The position numbers and the translations under genes are program-made. The notes under the pieces are model-generated. The model saw nothing but the letters and a program-made list of their open reading frames with translations, made no database searches and was not told where the DNA came from. Positions 9,454 through 18,148 of a DNA stretch of 64,000 bases are shown in pieces (within the stretch, counting starts at the first letter, position 1; each line of letters begins with the position of its first letter). The stretch is taken from positions 1,486,178 through 1,550,177 of the forward strand of contig NZ_LMMU01000001.1 of the NCBI RefSeq assembly GCF_001422375.1. Reading direction: 5' to 3'. Source of the stretch: Methylobacterium sp. Leaf99 (GTDB lineage: Bacteria; Pseudomonadota; Alphaproteobacteria; Rhizobiales; Beijerinckiaceae).

Positions 9454-9984
9454 TCACCGGTTCTCTCCAAACGCGAAGGCGGCCCGGCGTTCCCACGGCC
9501 CGCCGAGATAGCGCCACAGGACGAGGCCCGGCGCCGTGAACCGGAAGGGCGTGAAATCCGCCTCCAGCTCGGCCAGGAGCGCGCGCGCCACACCGGTCGC
9601 GACCTTGTTCTGAACGGTGACATGCGGGCGCCAGCCCTGGCCGTCCTGGGCGGTCAGCACGGCGGCGAATTCATGGGCGAGGCGGCCCCGGAACGTCGCG
9701 AGGGCGGGCGATTCCAGCCCATACGCCACCCCGCGCCCGAGGAAGCGCAGGCCCGTCACCGCGACCTGCGGCGGAGCCTCGACCCGGGCGAGGGCCGCCA
9801 CGGTCTCGGCGATGCCCGCCTCGTCGAGGCCGGGCAGGTGGTGGAACAGGGTGACGTGGGCCGGGATGTGATTGAGGGCGGCGGGGAAGTGCCGCCGGCG
9901 CAGGCCGTCGAACTGCGCGAAGGTCGGCGCATCGAACTGCAGGGTCAGGATCAGGGGGTCGGGCGTGGCGCCGGAATTCGTCAT
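9454..9984 (-). CDS. 2'-5' RNA ligase family protein
   Basis: A 176-residue 2H phosphoesterase-type protein. The two His-x-Thr motifs of the family appear as HVTLFHH in the N half and HVTVQNK in the C half, with FLGRGVAYGLESP between. Members act on RNA 2'-5' links or 2',3'-cyclic phosphates; the cellular role here is unknown. No signal peptide. It ends 36 bp before the start of the PAP2 gene on the same strand and is divergent from the AlgX-like gene, with about 80 bp between the two starts. Confidence 0.82.
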   Translation of the reverse strand: MTNSGATPDPLILTLQFDAPTFAQFDGLRRRHFPAALNHIPAHVTLFHHLPGLDEAGIAETVAALARVEAPPQVAVTGLRFLGRGVAYGLESPALATFRGRLAHEFAAVLTAQDGQGWRPHVTVQNKVATGVARALLAELEADFTPFRFTAPGLVLWRYLGGPWERRAAFAFGENR

Positions 9985-10066
9985 GTGGCTGTGCAGATGG
10001 CGCGGTCGGGCTCACGGGTCCAGCCCCGGTCTGTTCAGGAACCCGTTCGCCGTCTAGAGACCGCGC

Positions 10067-10999
10067 ATGCGGCGCAAACACCGGGAGATCGTTCATGTGG
10101 GCCGGGACGGCTGGCTCTTCCTGATCGGGGGCAGCAACGGCGTGCTCGCGCAGTACCGCGCGACCCCGGCGCGCTGGTGGCGCCTGCGCGCCTGGAGCAA
10201 GCTCATCGAGGCACGGGCCGCCCGGGCGCAGTCCCTCGGCATCCGCTACCTCCACACCCTCGTGCCGGAAAAGCTCTCCGTCTACGACGACCGCACAGAC
10301 GGGCTCGGCTTCGACGTCCAACGCTCGCCGGCCCGGCGCCTCGCCCGGCGCCTCGTCAACAACCCGGCCTTCGTCGATCTCCTGGGGCCGATGCGGGCCG
10401 GTCGCGACGGCCCCGTTCCGCTCTACTACCGCACCGACACCCACTGGAACTACGACGGCTGCCTCTTCGCCTACCGCACCCTGCTCAGGGCCTGCGGCGC
10501 GGTGCCCCCCGCCGATCTCGTCGAGCGCCCCCGCTTCGAGACGACGCGGGTGCGCGACCTCGGCGACAAGCTCCCGAGCCAGCCCACGGAGACGGCGAGC
10601 CACGGCATCATCGACCGCGACGCCCGGCGCCACTACGCCAGCCCGGCCGTGGAGGCCTACGAGGCGGCCGGGCGCGCCCACGACCTCCACGTCGGCGCCC
10701 ACGTGGTCTACCGCAACGACACGCCCGGCGCCGACCCGCGCACGGTGGTGCTGTTCGGCGATTCCTACGCCCATTTCGCCCCGATCATGCTCACGGGCCT
10801 CCTGGCTGAGACCTTTCGCGAGGTGCACTTCGTGTGGTCGTCGAGCCTCGACTGGGGCTACATCGAATCCGTGCGGCCCGACCTGCTGCTGTTCGAGATG
10901 GCCGAGCGCTTCCTCACCCGCGTGCCCGACGACGGGTTCGACATCCGCGCCGTCCACAAGGATGCGCCGCCGGAGGACGGCCCTCCGCCCGCCGCCTGA
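10067..10999 (+). CDS. AlgX/AlgJ-type SGNH hydrolase-like protein
   Basis: A 310-residue protein of the AlgX/AlgJ SGNH-like group, known for O-acetylation of exopolysaccharides. It opens with GRDGWLFLIGG, the usual family entry motif. It has YRTDTHWN with the catalytic Asp-x-His pair, and VVLFGDSYAHF with the nucleophile serine in GDS; in this family the Asp-His pair comes before the serine. Unusually the domain starts almost at residue 1: no signal peptide or membrane anchor is visible and no MBOT partner is nearby. It may be cytoplasmic or mis-started, but no upstream start codon extends it. Three copies of a 16-bp repeat follow the stop. Confidence 0.75.
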   Translation: MRRKHREIVHVGRDGWLFLIGGSNGVLAQYRATPARWWRLRAWSKLIEARAARAQSLGIRYLHTLVPEKLSVYDDRTDGLGFDVQRSPARRLARRLVNNPAFVDLLGPMRAGRDGPVPLYYRTDTHWNYDGCLFAYRTLLRACGAVPPADLVERPRFETTRVRDLGDKLPSQPTETASHGIIDRDARRHYASPAVEAYEAAGRAHDLHVGAHVVYRNDTPGADPRTVVLFGDSYAHFAPIMLTGLLAETFREVHFVWSSSLDWGYIESVRPDLLLFEMAERFLTRVPDDGFDIRAVHKDAPPEDGPPPAA

Positions 11000-11002
11000 T
11001 CC

Positions 11003-11050
11003 GGTCCCGGTCCCGCGCGGTCCCGGTCCCGCGCGGTCCTCGTCCCGCGA
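11003..11050. repeat. 16-bp tandem repeat, three copies
   Basis: Units of GGTCCCGGTCCCGCGC at 11003-11018 and 11019-11034 are identical; 11035-11050 is a degenerate third copy. They lie between the AlgX-like gene and the next ORF. Confidence 0.85.
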
Positions 11051-11097
11051 CGGCGGCTCCCCCTCGACAGATCGGGACGCCACCATACATCTGCTTC

Positions 11098-11571
11098 ATG
11101 ATGTACGCCCCGACCCTCCGCCTCGCCCTCGCCCTCGCGCCCCTCCTGCTCGCCGGTCCCGCCCTGGCGCAGACGGCGATCAAACTCGAGGGCCGCTGCG
11201 AGAAGCTCGTGATCGCCGGGCAGGACGTCACCGGTACGTGCAAGGCCACGCTGATGAACACGGTCTCGCGCAGCCGCACGAGCTTCGATTTCTCGGCCGA
11301 GGGCCGGGCCCTCAGCTTCAGCGGCAACGGCGCCCAGCAGGAGCGCACGGAGGAGACGGACCCGCTCCAGCCCATCAACCTCGTGATTCCGAGCGAGACG
11401 ACGAAGGACGGCGTGGTCCAGGGCCCGCTGGTGGCGGTCGGCGCGTGCCGCTTCAGCACGCCGGCCCCGGGCAAGACCGCCATCACCTGCGAGGCCAACG
11501 CCGCCAAGGGCACCTATGCGGGCACCTTCGTGACCGACACCAAGGCGCCCCCCGGCGCGCCGGCGCCCTGA
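11098..11571 (+). CDS. secreted hypothetical protein
   Basis: A 157-residue exported protein of unknown function. The first 23 or so residues form a classical signal peptide (LALALAPLLLAGPALAQ). The mature part is beta-rich with four cysteines, in GRCEKL, GTCKATL, GACRF and ITCEAN, suggesting two disulfides, and ends Pro/Ala-rich. No family was recognised. Two adjacent ATG codons (11098 and 11101) can start it, and no good ribosome site separates them. It sits alone between the AlgX-like gene and the thioredoxin gene. Confidence 0.7.
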   Translation: MMYAPTLRLALALAPLLLAGPALAQTAIKLEGRCEKLVIAGQDVTGTCKATLMNTVSRSRTSFDFSAEGRALSFSGNGAQQERTEETDPLQPINLVIPSETTKDGVVQGPLVAVGACRFSTPAPGKTAITCEANAAKGTYAGTFVTDTKAPPGAPAP

Positions 11572-11699
11572 AGCGAATTTCGGGTCTGGTCGCGAGGCCC
11601 GGGCGCGACCATCTCTTGACGGACGGGCACGCGGACGGACAGACCCGGCCGCGACCCGAGATTGCTTCCGAAGACTCTTGACGACGTTTCGAGGACCCG

Positions 11700-12593
11700 A
11701 TGCTGAACGACGCGCCCCAGGCGGGCGAACCGATCAAGGATGTGACGACGGCGAGCTTCCGCCAGGACGTGGTCGCCGAATCCATGCAGCAGCCCGTGCT
11801 GGTGGATTTCTGGGCCCCCTGGTGCGGCCCGTGCAAGCAGCTCGCCCCCGTGCTGGAGAAGGTGGTGCAGGCCTCGGCCGGCGCCGTGAAGCTCGTCAAG
11901 ATGAACATCGACGAGCATCCCTCCATCGCCGGCCAGCTCGGCATCCAGTCGATCCCCGCCGTCATCGCCTTCGACAAGGGCCAGCCCGTGGACGGGTTCA
12001 TGGGCGCCGTGCCCGAGTCCCAGATCAAGGAGTTCATCGGGCGCCTCGCCGGTCCGGCCGGCCCCTCCCCCATCGAGGAGGCGCTGGCCGAGGCCGAGGC
12101 GATGCTGGGGGTCGGCGACACGGCGGGCGCCGCCCAGCTCTACGCCGCGATCCTCACCGAGGAGCCCGATAACATCGCGGCCATCGCGGCCCTGGCGAAG
12201 CTCCAGCTCGATCTCGGCGAGATCGACAAGGCCAAGGAAATCCTGGCCATGGCGCCGGCCGACAAGGCGGGTGACCCGGCCCTGACCGGCGTGCGCGCCG
12301 CCCTGGAGCTGGCCGAGAAGGCCGCCGAACTCGGCGACCTCGGGGAATTCCAGAAGCGGATCGAGGCCGATCCCGGCGATCACCAGGCCCGGTTCGACCT
12401 CGCGCTCGGCCTCAACGGCCTCAACAAGCGCGACGAGGCCGTGGACCAGCTTATCGAGATCGAGCGGCGCGACCGGACCTGGAACGAGGGCGCGGCGCGC
12501 AAGCAGCTCCTCACCTTCTTCGAAGCCTGGGGCCTGATGGACAAGGCCTCGATCCGGGGCCGGCGCCGGCTCTCGACCCTGGTTTTCGCGTGA
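11700..12593 (+). CDS. thioredoxin-fold co-chaperone with TPR region (CnoX/YbbN-like)
   Basis: A 297-residue protein: an N-terminal thioredoxin domain (about 20-120) with the active site WCGPCK (Cys42, Cys45), then alpha-helical tetratricopeptide-like repeats to the end. This is the CnoX (YbbN) arrangement, a chaperedoxin that protects clients from oxidation and hands them to GroEL. The E. coli protein lacks the first active cysteine; this one keeps both, as is usual in alphaproteobacteria. ATG 11700 is preceded by GAGGA at 11691-11695. TTGACG elements lie at 11616 and 11678, but no clear -10 follows. The Lon-substrate-binding and Trm112-like genes follow closely. Confidence 0.9.
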   Translation: MLNDAPQAGEPIKDVTTASFRQDVVAESMQQPVLVDFWAPWCGPCKQLAPVLEKVVQASAGAVKLVKMNIDEHPSIAGQLGIQSIPAVIAFDKGQPVDGFMGAVPESQIKEFIGRLAGPAGPSPIEEALAEAEAMLGVGDTAGAAQLYAAILTEEPDNIAAIAALAKLQLDLGEIDKAKEILAMAPADKAGDPALTGVRAALELAEKAAELGDLGEFQKRIEADPGDHQARFDLALGLNGLNKRDEAVDQLIEIERRDRTWNEGAARKQLLTFFEAWGLMDKASIRGRRRLSTLVFA

Positions 12594-12654
12594 CGCCGGT
12601 TCTCCACGTGAGATCGGGTGTCGGCGTGAGGCATCGAACCGACGGGACGACGCG

Positions 12655-13323
12655 ATGAGCACGCATGCGGGCTACAAGGGACCGGCCGATTGCCCAGGGG
12701 TGATCCCGGTCTTCCCCCTGCCCGGCGCGCTGCTGCTGCCGCGCGGTCAGATGCCCCTCAACATCTTCGAGCCGCGCTACCTCGCGATGATCGACGATGC
12801 CCTGCGCACGGACCGGATCATCGGCATGATCCAGCCCGATGTGGACAGCGGTTCGTCGCCGATGACCCCGAAACTGTTCCGGGTCGGCTGCGCCGGGCGC
12901 ATCACCCAGTTCGCCGAGACCGGCGACGGGCGCTATCTCATCTCGCTCACGGGCGTCGCCCGGTTCCGGGTCGAGAGCGAGATGGCGGTGGCCTCGCGCT
13001 ACCGCCGCTGCCAGGTCTCCTACGACGACTTCGCGGTGGATTTCGAGCCGCGGGCCGGCGAGGATGCCGTGGACCGCGAGGGTGTGCTCAAGGCTCTGAA
13101 GGACTTCGTCGAGGTCAACGACCTCAAGGTCGACTGGGCCGGGATCGACGAGGCGCCCAACGAGGCCCTGGTCAATGCCCTGTGCATGATGAGCCCGTTC
13201 GGCGCCCGCGAGAAGCAGGCGATGCTGGAGGCCCCCGACCTCAAGACACGGGCCGAGGTCTTGATTGCGGTGACCGAAATGGAGTTGGTGCGGGGCTCGG
13301 GCTCCGAGCCTACCCTGCAGTGA
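12655..13323 (+). CDS. LON peptidase substrate-binding domain protein
   Basis: A 222-residue stand-alone Lon N-terminal (substrate-binding) domain without the ATPase or protease parts. It opens GVIPVFPLPGALLLP and continues with LNIFEPRYLAMI, both typical of the domain. Its role is unknown; such proteins are widespread in alphaproteobacteria next to a thioredoxin gene and a Trm112-like gene, exactly as here (61 bp downstream of one, 26 bp upstream of the other). The three probably form an operon, suggesting a protein-quality-control theme. Confidence 0.9.
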   Translation: MSTHAGYKGPADCPGVIPVFPLPGALLLPRGQMPLNIFEPRYLAMIDDALRTDRIIGMIQPDVDSGSSPMTPKLFRVGCAGRITQFAETGDGRYLISLTGVARFRVESEMAVASRYRRCQVSYDDFAVDFEPRAGEDAVDREGVLKALKDFVEVNDLKVDWAGIDEAPNEALVNALCMMSPFGAREKQAMLEAPDLKTRAEVLIAVTEMELVRGSGSEPTLQ

Positions 13324-13349
13324 TCCGTTCCCTCCAAGGATGAGCGCCC

Positions 13350-13556
13350 ATGGCCGATGACACCCAGACCCCGGTCGAGGCGACCCGCGTCGACCCCAAG
13401 CTCCTCGAGCTCCTGGTCTGCCCCCTGACCAAGGACACCCTCGATTACGACGTCGCCCGGCAGGAGCTGATCAGCCGCTCGGCCAAGCTCGCCTATCCGA
13501 TCCGCGACGGCATCCCGATCATGCTGCCCGAAGAGGCGCGCCCCCTCACCGACTGA
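13350..13556 (+). CDS. Trm112 family small protein (UPF0434)
   Basis: A 68-residue Trm112-like protein with the family blocks [17 protein letters not shown] and [17 protein letters not shown]. Eukaryotic Trm112 activates methyltransferases; the bacterial role is not settled. The zinc-type cysteines of the eukaryotic version are reduced to one (LVCPLT). Same strand and close spacing to the Lon-domain gene indicate co-transcription. Confidence 0.9.
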   Translation: MADDTQTPVEATRVDPKLLELLVCPLTKDTLDYDVARQELISRSAKLAYPIRDGIPIMLPEEARPLTD

Positions 13557-13592
13557 CGGTCCCCTCCCCCTTTCTCGAAGCCAGGGCGCGCC

Positions 13593-14651
13593 ATGACGAC
13601 ACAGGCCATCCTCCGTCACGCCGCCCTGGCCGTCTTCGCATGGGCCCTCACCGCCATGACCGCCATCGCCGCCGAGCGTCCCCTGGTCGCCATCGTCGCC
13701 ACCGGCGGCACCATCGCCATGAAGAACGACGCCGTCACCGGGGCGCCGGTGCCGGCCCTGTCGGGGGCCGACCTCGTCGGCGCCGTGCCGAAACTCGGCG
13801 ACATCGCCCGGATCGAGGTGACCGAGTTCAGCAACGTGCCGAGCGACTACATGGGCCCGGAGCTCTGGCCCGGCCTGTCCGCCAAGGTGGACGAATTGCT
13901 CGCCCGGCCCGACATCGCCGGCGCCGTGGTCCTGCACGGCACCGACACCCTCGACCAGACCGCCTATTTCCTCGACCTCACCCTGCGCAGCACCAAGCCG
14001 GTGGTGATGGTGGGAGCCCAGCGCAACGCGTCCGATGCCGACGCGGACGGAAGCCGCAACCTCCTGAACGCCGTGCGCCAGATCCTGTCGCCCGATGCCG
14101 TCGACATGGGCGTCACGGTGACCCTCAACCACCACATCAACGCGGCCCGCGAGGTGCGCAAGACCCATACGAGCAACGTCGAGACCTTCAACTCCGGCGA
14201 CGCCGGCACCCTCGGCTACGTCGACGAGGACCGGGTGGTGTTTTCGCGAAAATCCCTGCGCCGCCAGACCCTGCCGATCCCCGAGCGCATGCCGCGCATC
14301 GACCTCGTGTCCATGTATGCGGGCGCGGACGGAACCCAGGTGCGCCAAAGCGCCGATGGCGGCGCCGAGGCCATCGTGGTGGAGGCCTACGGCTTCGGCA
14401 ACGTCAACGCGGCCATGCACGACGCGATCCAGTACGCCATCGCCAAGGGCGTGCCGGTGGTCGTGGCGACCAAGGTCCACAACGGCCGGGCCCTGCCCGT
14501 CTACGGCTTCAAGGGCGGCGGCAACACCCTGCTCAAGGCCGGCGCGGTGTTCGCCGACGACCTGACGCCCGACAAGGCCCGCGTGCTCGCGCTCCTGGCC
14601 ATCCCGCTGACCCACGACCGGGCCGCGCTGCAGGCGTATTACAACCGCTAG
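13593..14651 (+). CDS. periplasmic type II asparaginase
   Basis: A 352-residue L-asparaginase-type amidohydrolase that releases ammonia from asparagine or glutamine. Residues 1-27 are a signal peptide ending at AIAA, so the enzyme is exported. The first catalytic threonine is in VATGGTIAM, and the second motif HGTDTLDQTAYFLDLT carries the Thr-Asp pair; the substrate segment SDADADGSRNLLNA is also present. Length is normal for type II enzymes. It lies 36 bp after the Trm112-like gene, but a link with that operon is doubtful. The 282 bp downstream (14652-14933) contain no gene I can support. Confidence 0.93.
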   Translation: MTTQAILRHAALAVFAWALTAMTAIAAERPLVAIVATGGTIAMKNDAVTGAPVPALSGADLVGAVPKLGDIARIEVTEFSNVPSDYMGPELWPGLSAKVDELLARPDIAGAVVLHGTDTLDQTAYFLDLTLRSTKPVVMVGAQRNASDADADGSRNLLNAVRQILSPDAVDMGVTVTLNHHINAAREVRKTHTSNVETFNSGDAGTLGYVDEDRVVFSRKSLRRQTLPIPERMPRIDLVSMYAGADGTQVRQSADGGAEAIVVEAYGFGNVNAAMHDAIQYAIAKGVPVVVATKVHNGRALPVYGFKGGGNTLLKAGAVFADDLTPDKARVLALLAIPLTHDRAALQAYYNR

Positions 14652-14933
14652 CCGCGCCACGGCCCGGACACCGGAGAGCCACGGGCGGGCCGGACGGCGA
14701 CCGGCCCCATCGCACGCAACGTCGACACCGCCAAGGTTACGCGTACGATCCACCCCAGTCATCGCTGGTTCAGGCGGCGTCCGCCATGGCTCTCATCTTG
14801 GAATGGCAGCGCCCGTCACAATCCTGCCGCTTGCCCGAGTATCCTGCGGTCACTCTTCACCGATCGTTTGCTTGGGATGCTGCCGCGCCGTCCGCGTGGG
14901 GGCGTGGTCGGGCATTTCGCCGAAGGATGATGC

Positions 14934-15323
14934 ATGTTCAGACTCGCCGCGCTGTTGACCCTCGGAACCGTCTCCGCCCTCGCGCCGCTGCCCGGCCAGG
15001 CCCGCGACGGTGCCAACTTCAACGGTGCGTGGTCGGTGGATCTCGTCACCGAATCCGGCATGGTCTGCGACAGCCGTTACAGCTACTCGGTGTCGGTGCA
15101 GGAGGGGCAGGTCCGCCTCGTCTCGGGCCAGAACGCCAGCCTGAGCGGGCGCGTCGGGCCGGATGGCACCGTGGGCCTCAGCGTCACCAACGGCACCGCC
15201 ACGGGCGCGGTCTCGGGCCGGCTCCAGGCCACCTCCGGCGGCGGCACCTGGAAGGTCTCGTCCCTGTGCTCGGGCCGCTGGACGGCGCGACGCCACACGA
15301 CGCGCACCGCCCAGGCGGAGTAG
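14934..15323 (+). CDS. secreted hypothetical protein
   Basis: A 129-residue exported protein. A signal peptide covers about residues 1-23 (LAALLTLGTVSALAPLPGQA). The mature part begins NFNGAWSVDLVTESGMVC and is a small beta-rich, Gly/Ser/Thr-rich domain with two cysteines (GMVCDS and SSLCSG) able to form a disulfide. It ends in a basic tail. No family was recognised. ATG 14934 has GAAGGA at 14921-14926. It is convergent with the STAS-like gene, with only 3 bp between stops. Confidence 0.75.
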   Translation: MFRLAALLTLGTVSALAPLPGQARDGANFNGAWSVDLVTESGMVCDSRYSYSVSVQEGQVRLVSGQNASLSGRVGPDGTVGLSVTNGTATGAVSGRLQATSGGGTWKVSSLCSGRWTARRHTTRTAQAE

Positions 15324-15326
15324 ACT

Positions 15327-15695
15327 TTAGGCCGTCGCCAGCCAGCTCCGCGCCTCTTCGATATGGGCGCGGTCGAAGGTCTTGATGGTCGCCGGCGAGA
15401 CCTTGCCGAAGGTATCGGCGATCATCCGAAGCCAGGAGGCGTCGGTGACGAGGGCGACGTGGCTGACGCCTTTCATCATGGCGAGGCCGAAACGCGGGTC
15501 CTTGAAGAACGCCGCCGGCTCCATGCCCTTGAACTCGCGGACATCCTCGAGGAGCTTGATCTTGCCGCCCTTGTCGAGGTCGGCCTGCATGGCCGTGATG
15601 ACGGTGTTCATGTCCGCATCGGTGATCTGCCCGTCGACCACGATCTCGGCGACGTTCGATTCCGGCTTCTTCGTATAGGTCAGCACGTGCAGCAC
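15327..15695 (-). CDS. SpoIIAA-like (STAS/SEC14-type) protein
   Basis: A 122-residue protein with the SpoIIAA-like fold: a beta strand VAEIVVDGQIT, LLEDVREFKG near the middle, then FGKVSPATIKTFDRAHIEEA and a final ARSWLATA. These single-domain proteins occur in many proteobacteria; the function is unknown. No signal peptide. It lies between the convergent exported protein and priA, 45 bp downstream of the priA stop. Confidence 0.8.
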   Translation of the reverse strand: MLHVLTYTKKPESNVAEIVVDGQITDADMNTVITAMQADLDKGGKIKLLEDVREFKGMEPAAFFKDPRFGLAMMKGVSHVALVTDASWLRMIADTFGKVSPATIKTFDRAHIEEARSWLATA

Positions 15696-15740
15696 TCCTG
15701 ATGGGGTCGAACGCGACCCCGAGCGAACGTCGAGGCCGCG

Positions 15741-18017
15741 TTATAGGAAACTCTGCGGGTCCACGTCGATGGCGACCTTCACGTTGCCGCGAACCTTGGG
15801 GCCGCGGGCGATCCAGTCGCGCAGGTAACTCTGCAGGTCGACGGAGCGTTCGGTCTTCACCAGCAGGCGGAAGCGGTAGCGGCCCCGCACCAGGGCGAGG
15901 GGCGCCTCGGCCGGCCCCAGCACCATCACGCCGTCGGGCGGCTCGGACGCCCGCGCCAGGGCCTGCCCGTGGGCTTCGGCCACGGCACGGTCGCCCGCCG
16001 AGACGATGAGGGCGGCGAGACGCCCGAACGGCGGCAGGCCGGCGGCCTCGCGGGCGGCGATCTCCTCCTCGTAGAACCGCGCCGCATCCCCCGACAGCAG
16101 GGCGGCGATGACCGGGTGCTCGGGCTGGAAGGTTTGGACCAGGGCCCGCCCCGGCTTCTCGCCGCGCCCGGCCCGGCCGGTGACCTGCTGGAGCAGCTGG
16201 AAGGTGCGCTCGGCCGCGCGCGGGTCGCCCGAGGTCAGGCCGATATCGGCGTCGAGCACGCCGACCAGGGTGAGGTGCGGGAAGTTGTGGCCCTTGGCGA
16301 CGAGCTGCGTGCCGATGACGATGTCGCAGCCGCCCTCGGCCACGGTCTGGAGCTCGGCGCGCAGGCGCTCGGCCCCGCCGGGAAAGTCGCTCGACAGGAC
16401 GATGACGCGCTTGTCGGGAAACAGCGCCGTGACTTCCTCGGCGATGCGCTCGACGCCGGGACCGCAGGGGGTGAGGTTGTCGAAGGTGCCGCATTCCGAG
16501 CAGGATTCCGGACGGCGTTCGGCGTAGCCGCACTGGTGGCACACGAGGGCCTTGCGGAAGCGGTGCTCCACCAGCCAGGTCGAGCAGTTGCGGCACTGGT
16601 AGCGGTGGCCGCAGGCCCGGCACAGGGTCAGGGGGGCGTAGCCCCGGCGGTTGAGGAACAGCAGCGCCTGGTCGCCGGCCGCCACGGTCTCGCGCACGGC
16701 GGCGATGAGGGCGGGGGCGATGAAGCTGCCGCGCTCGGGCTTGTCGGACCGCATGTCGAGGGCGGTGATGTCGGGCAGGCGCCGGCCGCCGAAGCGCTCG
16801 GGCAGGACGATGTGGCGGTAGCGCCCGCGCTCGGCGTTGACCCGGGTCTCGATGGAGGGGGTGGCCGAGGCCAGCACCACGGGGCAGTTCTCGATGCGCC
16901 CGCGCACCACCGCCATGTCGCGGGCGTGGTAGTGCACGCCGTCCTCCTGCTTGTAGGCGGCCTCGTGCTCCTCGTCGACGACGACGATCCCGAGTTTTGC
17001 GAACGGCAGGAACAGGGCCGAGCGGGCGCCGACCACCACGGCGACCTCGCCGGCCGCCACCCCGGCGCGGATGCGCTCGCGGCGCTTTCCACCGATGCCC
17101 GAATGCCAGGTGGCCGGGCGCACGCCGAAGCGCTCGGCGAACCGGTCGAGGAACTGCGCCGTCAGCGCGATCTCGGGCATCAGGATCAGGGCCTGGCGCC
17201 CGCGCCGGACGCAATCGGCCACGGCCTCGAAATACACCTCCGTCTTGCCCGAGCCGGTGACGCCTTCGAGCAGGATCGTGGGCGCCCGGAACGGGGCGGG
17301 CTCGGGCTCCGGCAAGGACGGCGGCGCTGCGATTGCGGCGACGTCGCCCTGTCCGGCGTCCTCCAGGAGAAAGGCCTCGAGCCGGTCCGTCGGCGGGGGA
17401 GCCGGGTTCATCATCGCGATCAGATCGCGCACCGCGTCGGCCTGCGCCTCCGACAGGGGCACGCGGGCATGGTCCGGGTCGGGCGGCAGGGCGACGGGCT
17501 CCGGGGCGAGGGCCGTCGCCTCCAGGGCGCCGTCGTCGATGAGGCCGTCGACGACGCTGAGGGACACGCCGGCTTCCTTGGCCAGCACGCTCTTGCCCCG
17601 CATGGCGCCGTCGGCGGCCACCGCCAGCACCTTCATCCGCGCCGGCGTCGGGCGGGCGGGCGGCTTGCCGGACGCGCGCACGCCGATGCGCACGGTCTCG
17701 CCCTGGGCCGCCTCGTCCGGCAGGCGCAGGGCCATGGCGAGGGCCGACCCCTTGGGCGCCAGGGTGTAGCGGGCGAGCCAGTCGACGAGTTCGCGCAAGG
17801 GCCCCGAAAGGGGCGGCACGTCGAGGCGACCGGTGACGGGGCGCAGGTTCGAGCCCGCCGGGCTCTCGCGCACGCCCCAGACCACGCCGACGGTCTCCCG
17901 CGGCCCGAGGGGGATCTGCACCACGTCGCCCACCGCCAGGGTGAGACCGGCGGGCACGGCGTAGCTGTAGGCGCTGTCGAGCGCCAGCGGGATCAGGATC
18001 TCGGCGACGCTGGGCAT
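15741..18017 (-). CDS. priA: primosomal protein N', replication restart helicase PriA
   Basis: PriA reloads the replisome at stalled forks. The 758-residue protein has the N-terminal DNA-binding domain, Walker A GVTGSGKTE (252-260), DEEH (348-351) and eight zinc cysteines at 466, 469, 475, 478, 493, 496, 506 and 509. A Pro/Ala/Glu-rich insert at about 203-243 lies just before the helicase core. The C-terminal half contains GTQLVAKGHNFPHLTLVG and TGRAGRGEKPG. ATG 18017 starts the typical MPSVAEILIPLAL. Confidence 0.96.
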   Translation of the reverse strand: MPSVAEILIPLALDSAYSYAVPAGLTLAVGDVVQIPLGPRETVGVVWGVRESPAGSNLRPVTGRLDVPPLSGPLRELVDWLARYTLAPKGSALAMALRLPDEAAQGETVRIGVRASGKPPARPTPARMKVLAVAADGAMRGKSVLAKEAGVSLSVVDGLIDDGALEATALAPEPVALPPDPDHARVPLSEAQADAVRDLIAMMNPAPPPTDRLEAFLLEDAGQGDVAAIAAPPSLPEPEPAPFRAPTILLEGVTGSGKTEVYFEAVADCVRRGRQALILMPEIALTAQFLDRFAERFGVRPATWHSGIGGKRRERIRAGVAAGEVAVVVGARSALFLPFAKLGIVVVDEEHEAAYKQEDGVHYHARDMAVVRGRIENCPVVLASATPSIETRVNAERGRYRHIVLPERFGGRRLPDITALDMRSDKPERGSFIAPALIAAVRETVAAGDQALLFLNRRGYAPLTLCRACGHRYQCRNCSTWLVEHRFRKALVCHQCGYAERRPESCSECGTFDNLTPCGPGVERIAEEVTALFPDKRVIVLSSDFPGGAERLRAELQTVAEGGCDIVIGTQLVAKGHNFPHLTLVGVLDADIGLTSGDPRAAERTFQLLQQVTGRAGRGEKPGRALVQTFQPEHPVIAALLSGDAARFYEEEIAAREAAGLPPFGRLAALIVSAGDRAVAEAHGQALARASEPPDGVMVLGPAEAPLALVRGRYRFRLLVKTERSVDLQSYLRDWIARGPKVRGNVKVAIDVDPQSFL

Positions 18018-18148
18018 CGGCGCGGGCTGCTTTGGAACATACCCGGAATATAAGCATGATCCGCCGATTGCGCGACGGGCACGCCTGAACCATTCCGTCT
18101 CTCGATCACGCAGTGAATCCGCCGCCCGACGCCGTGCCGTGAGCCCCG

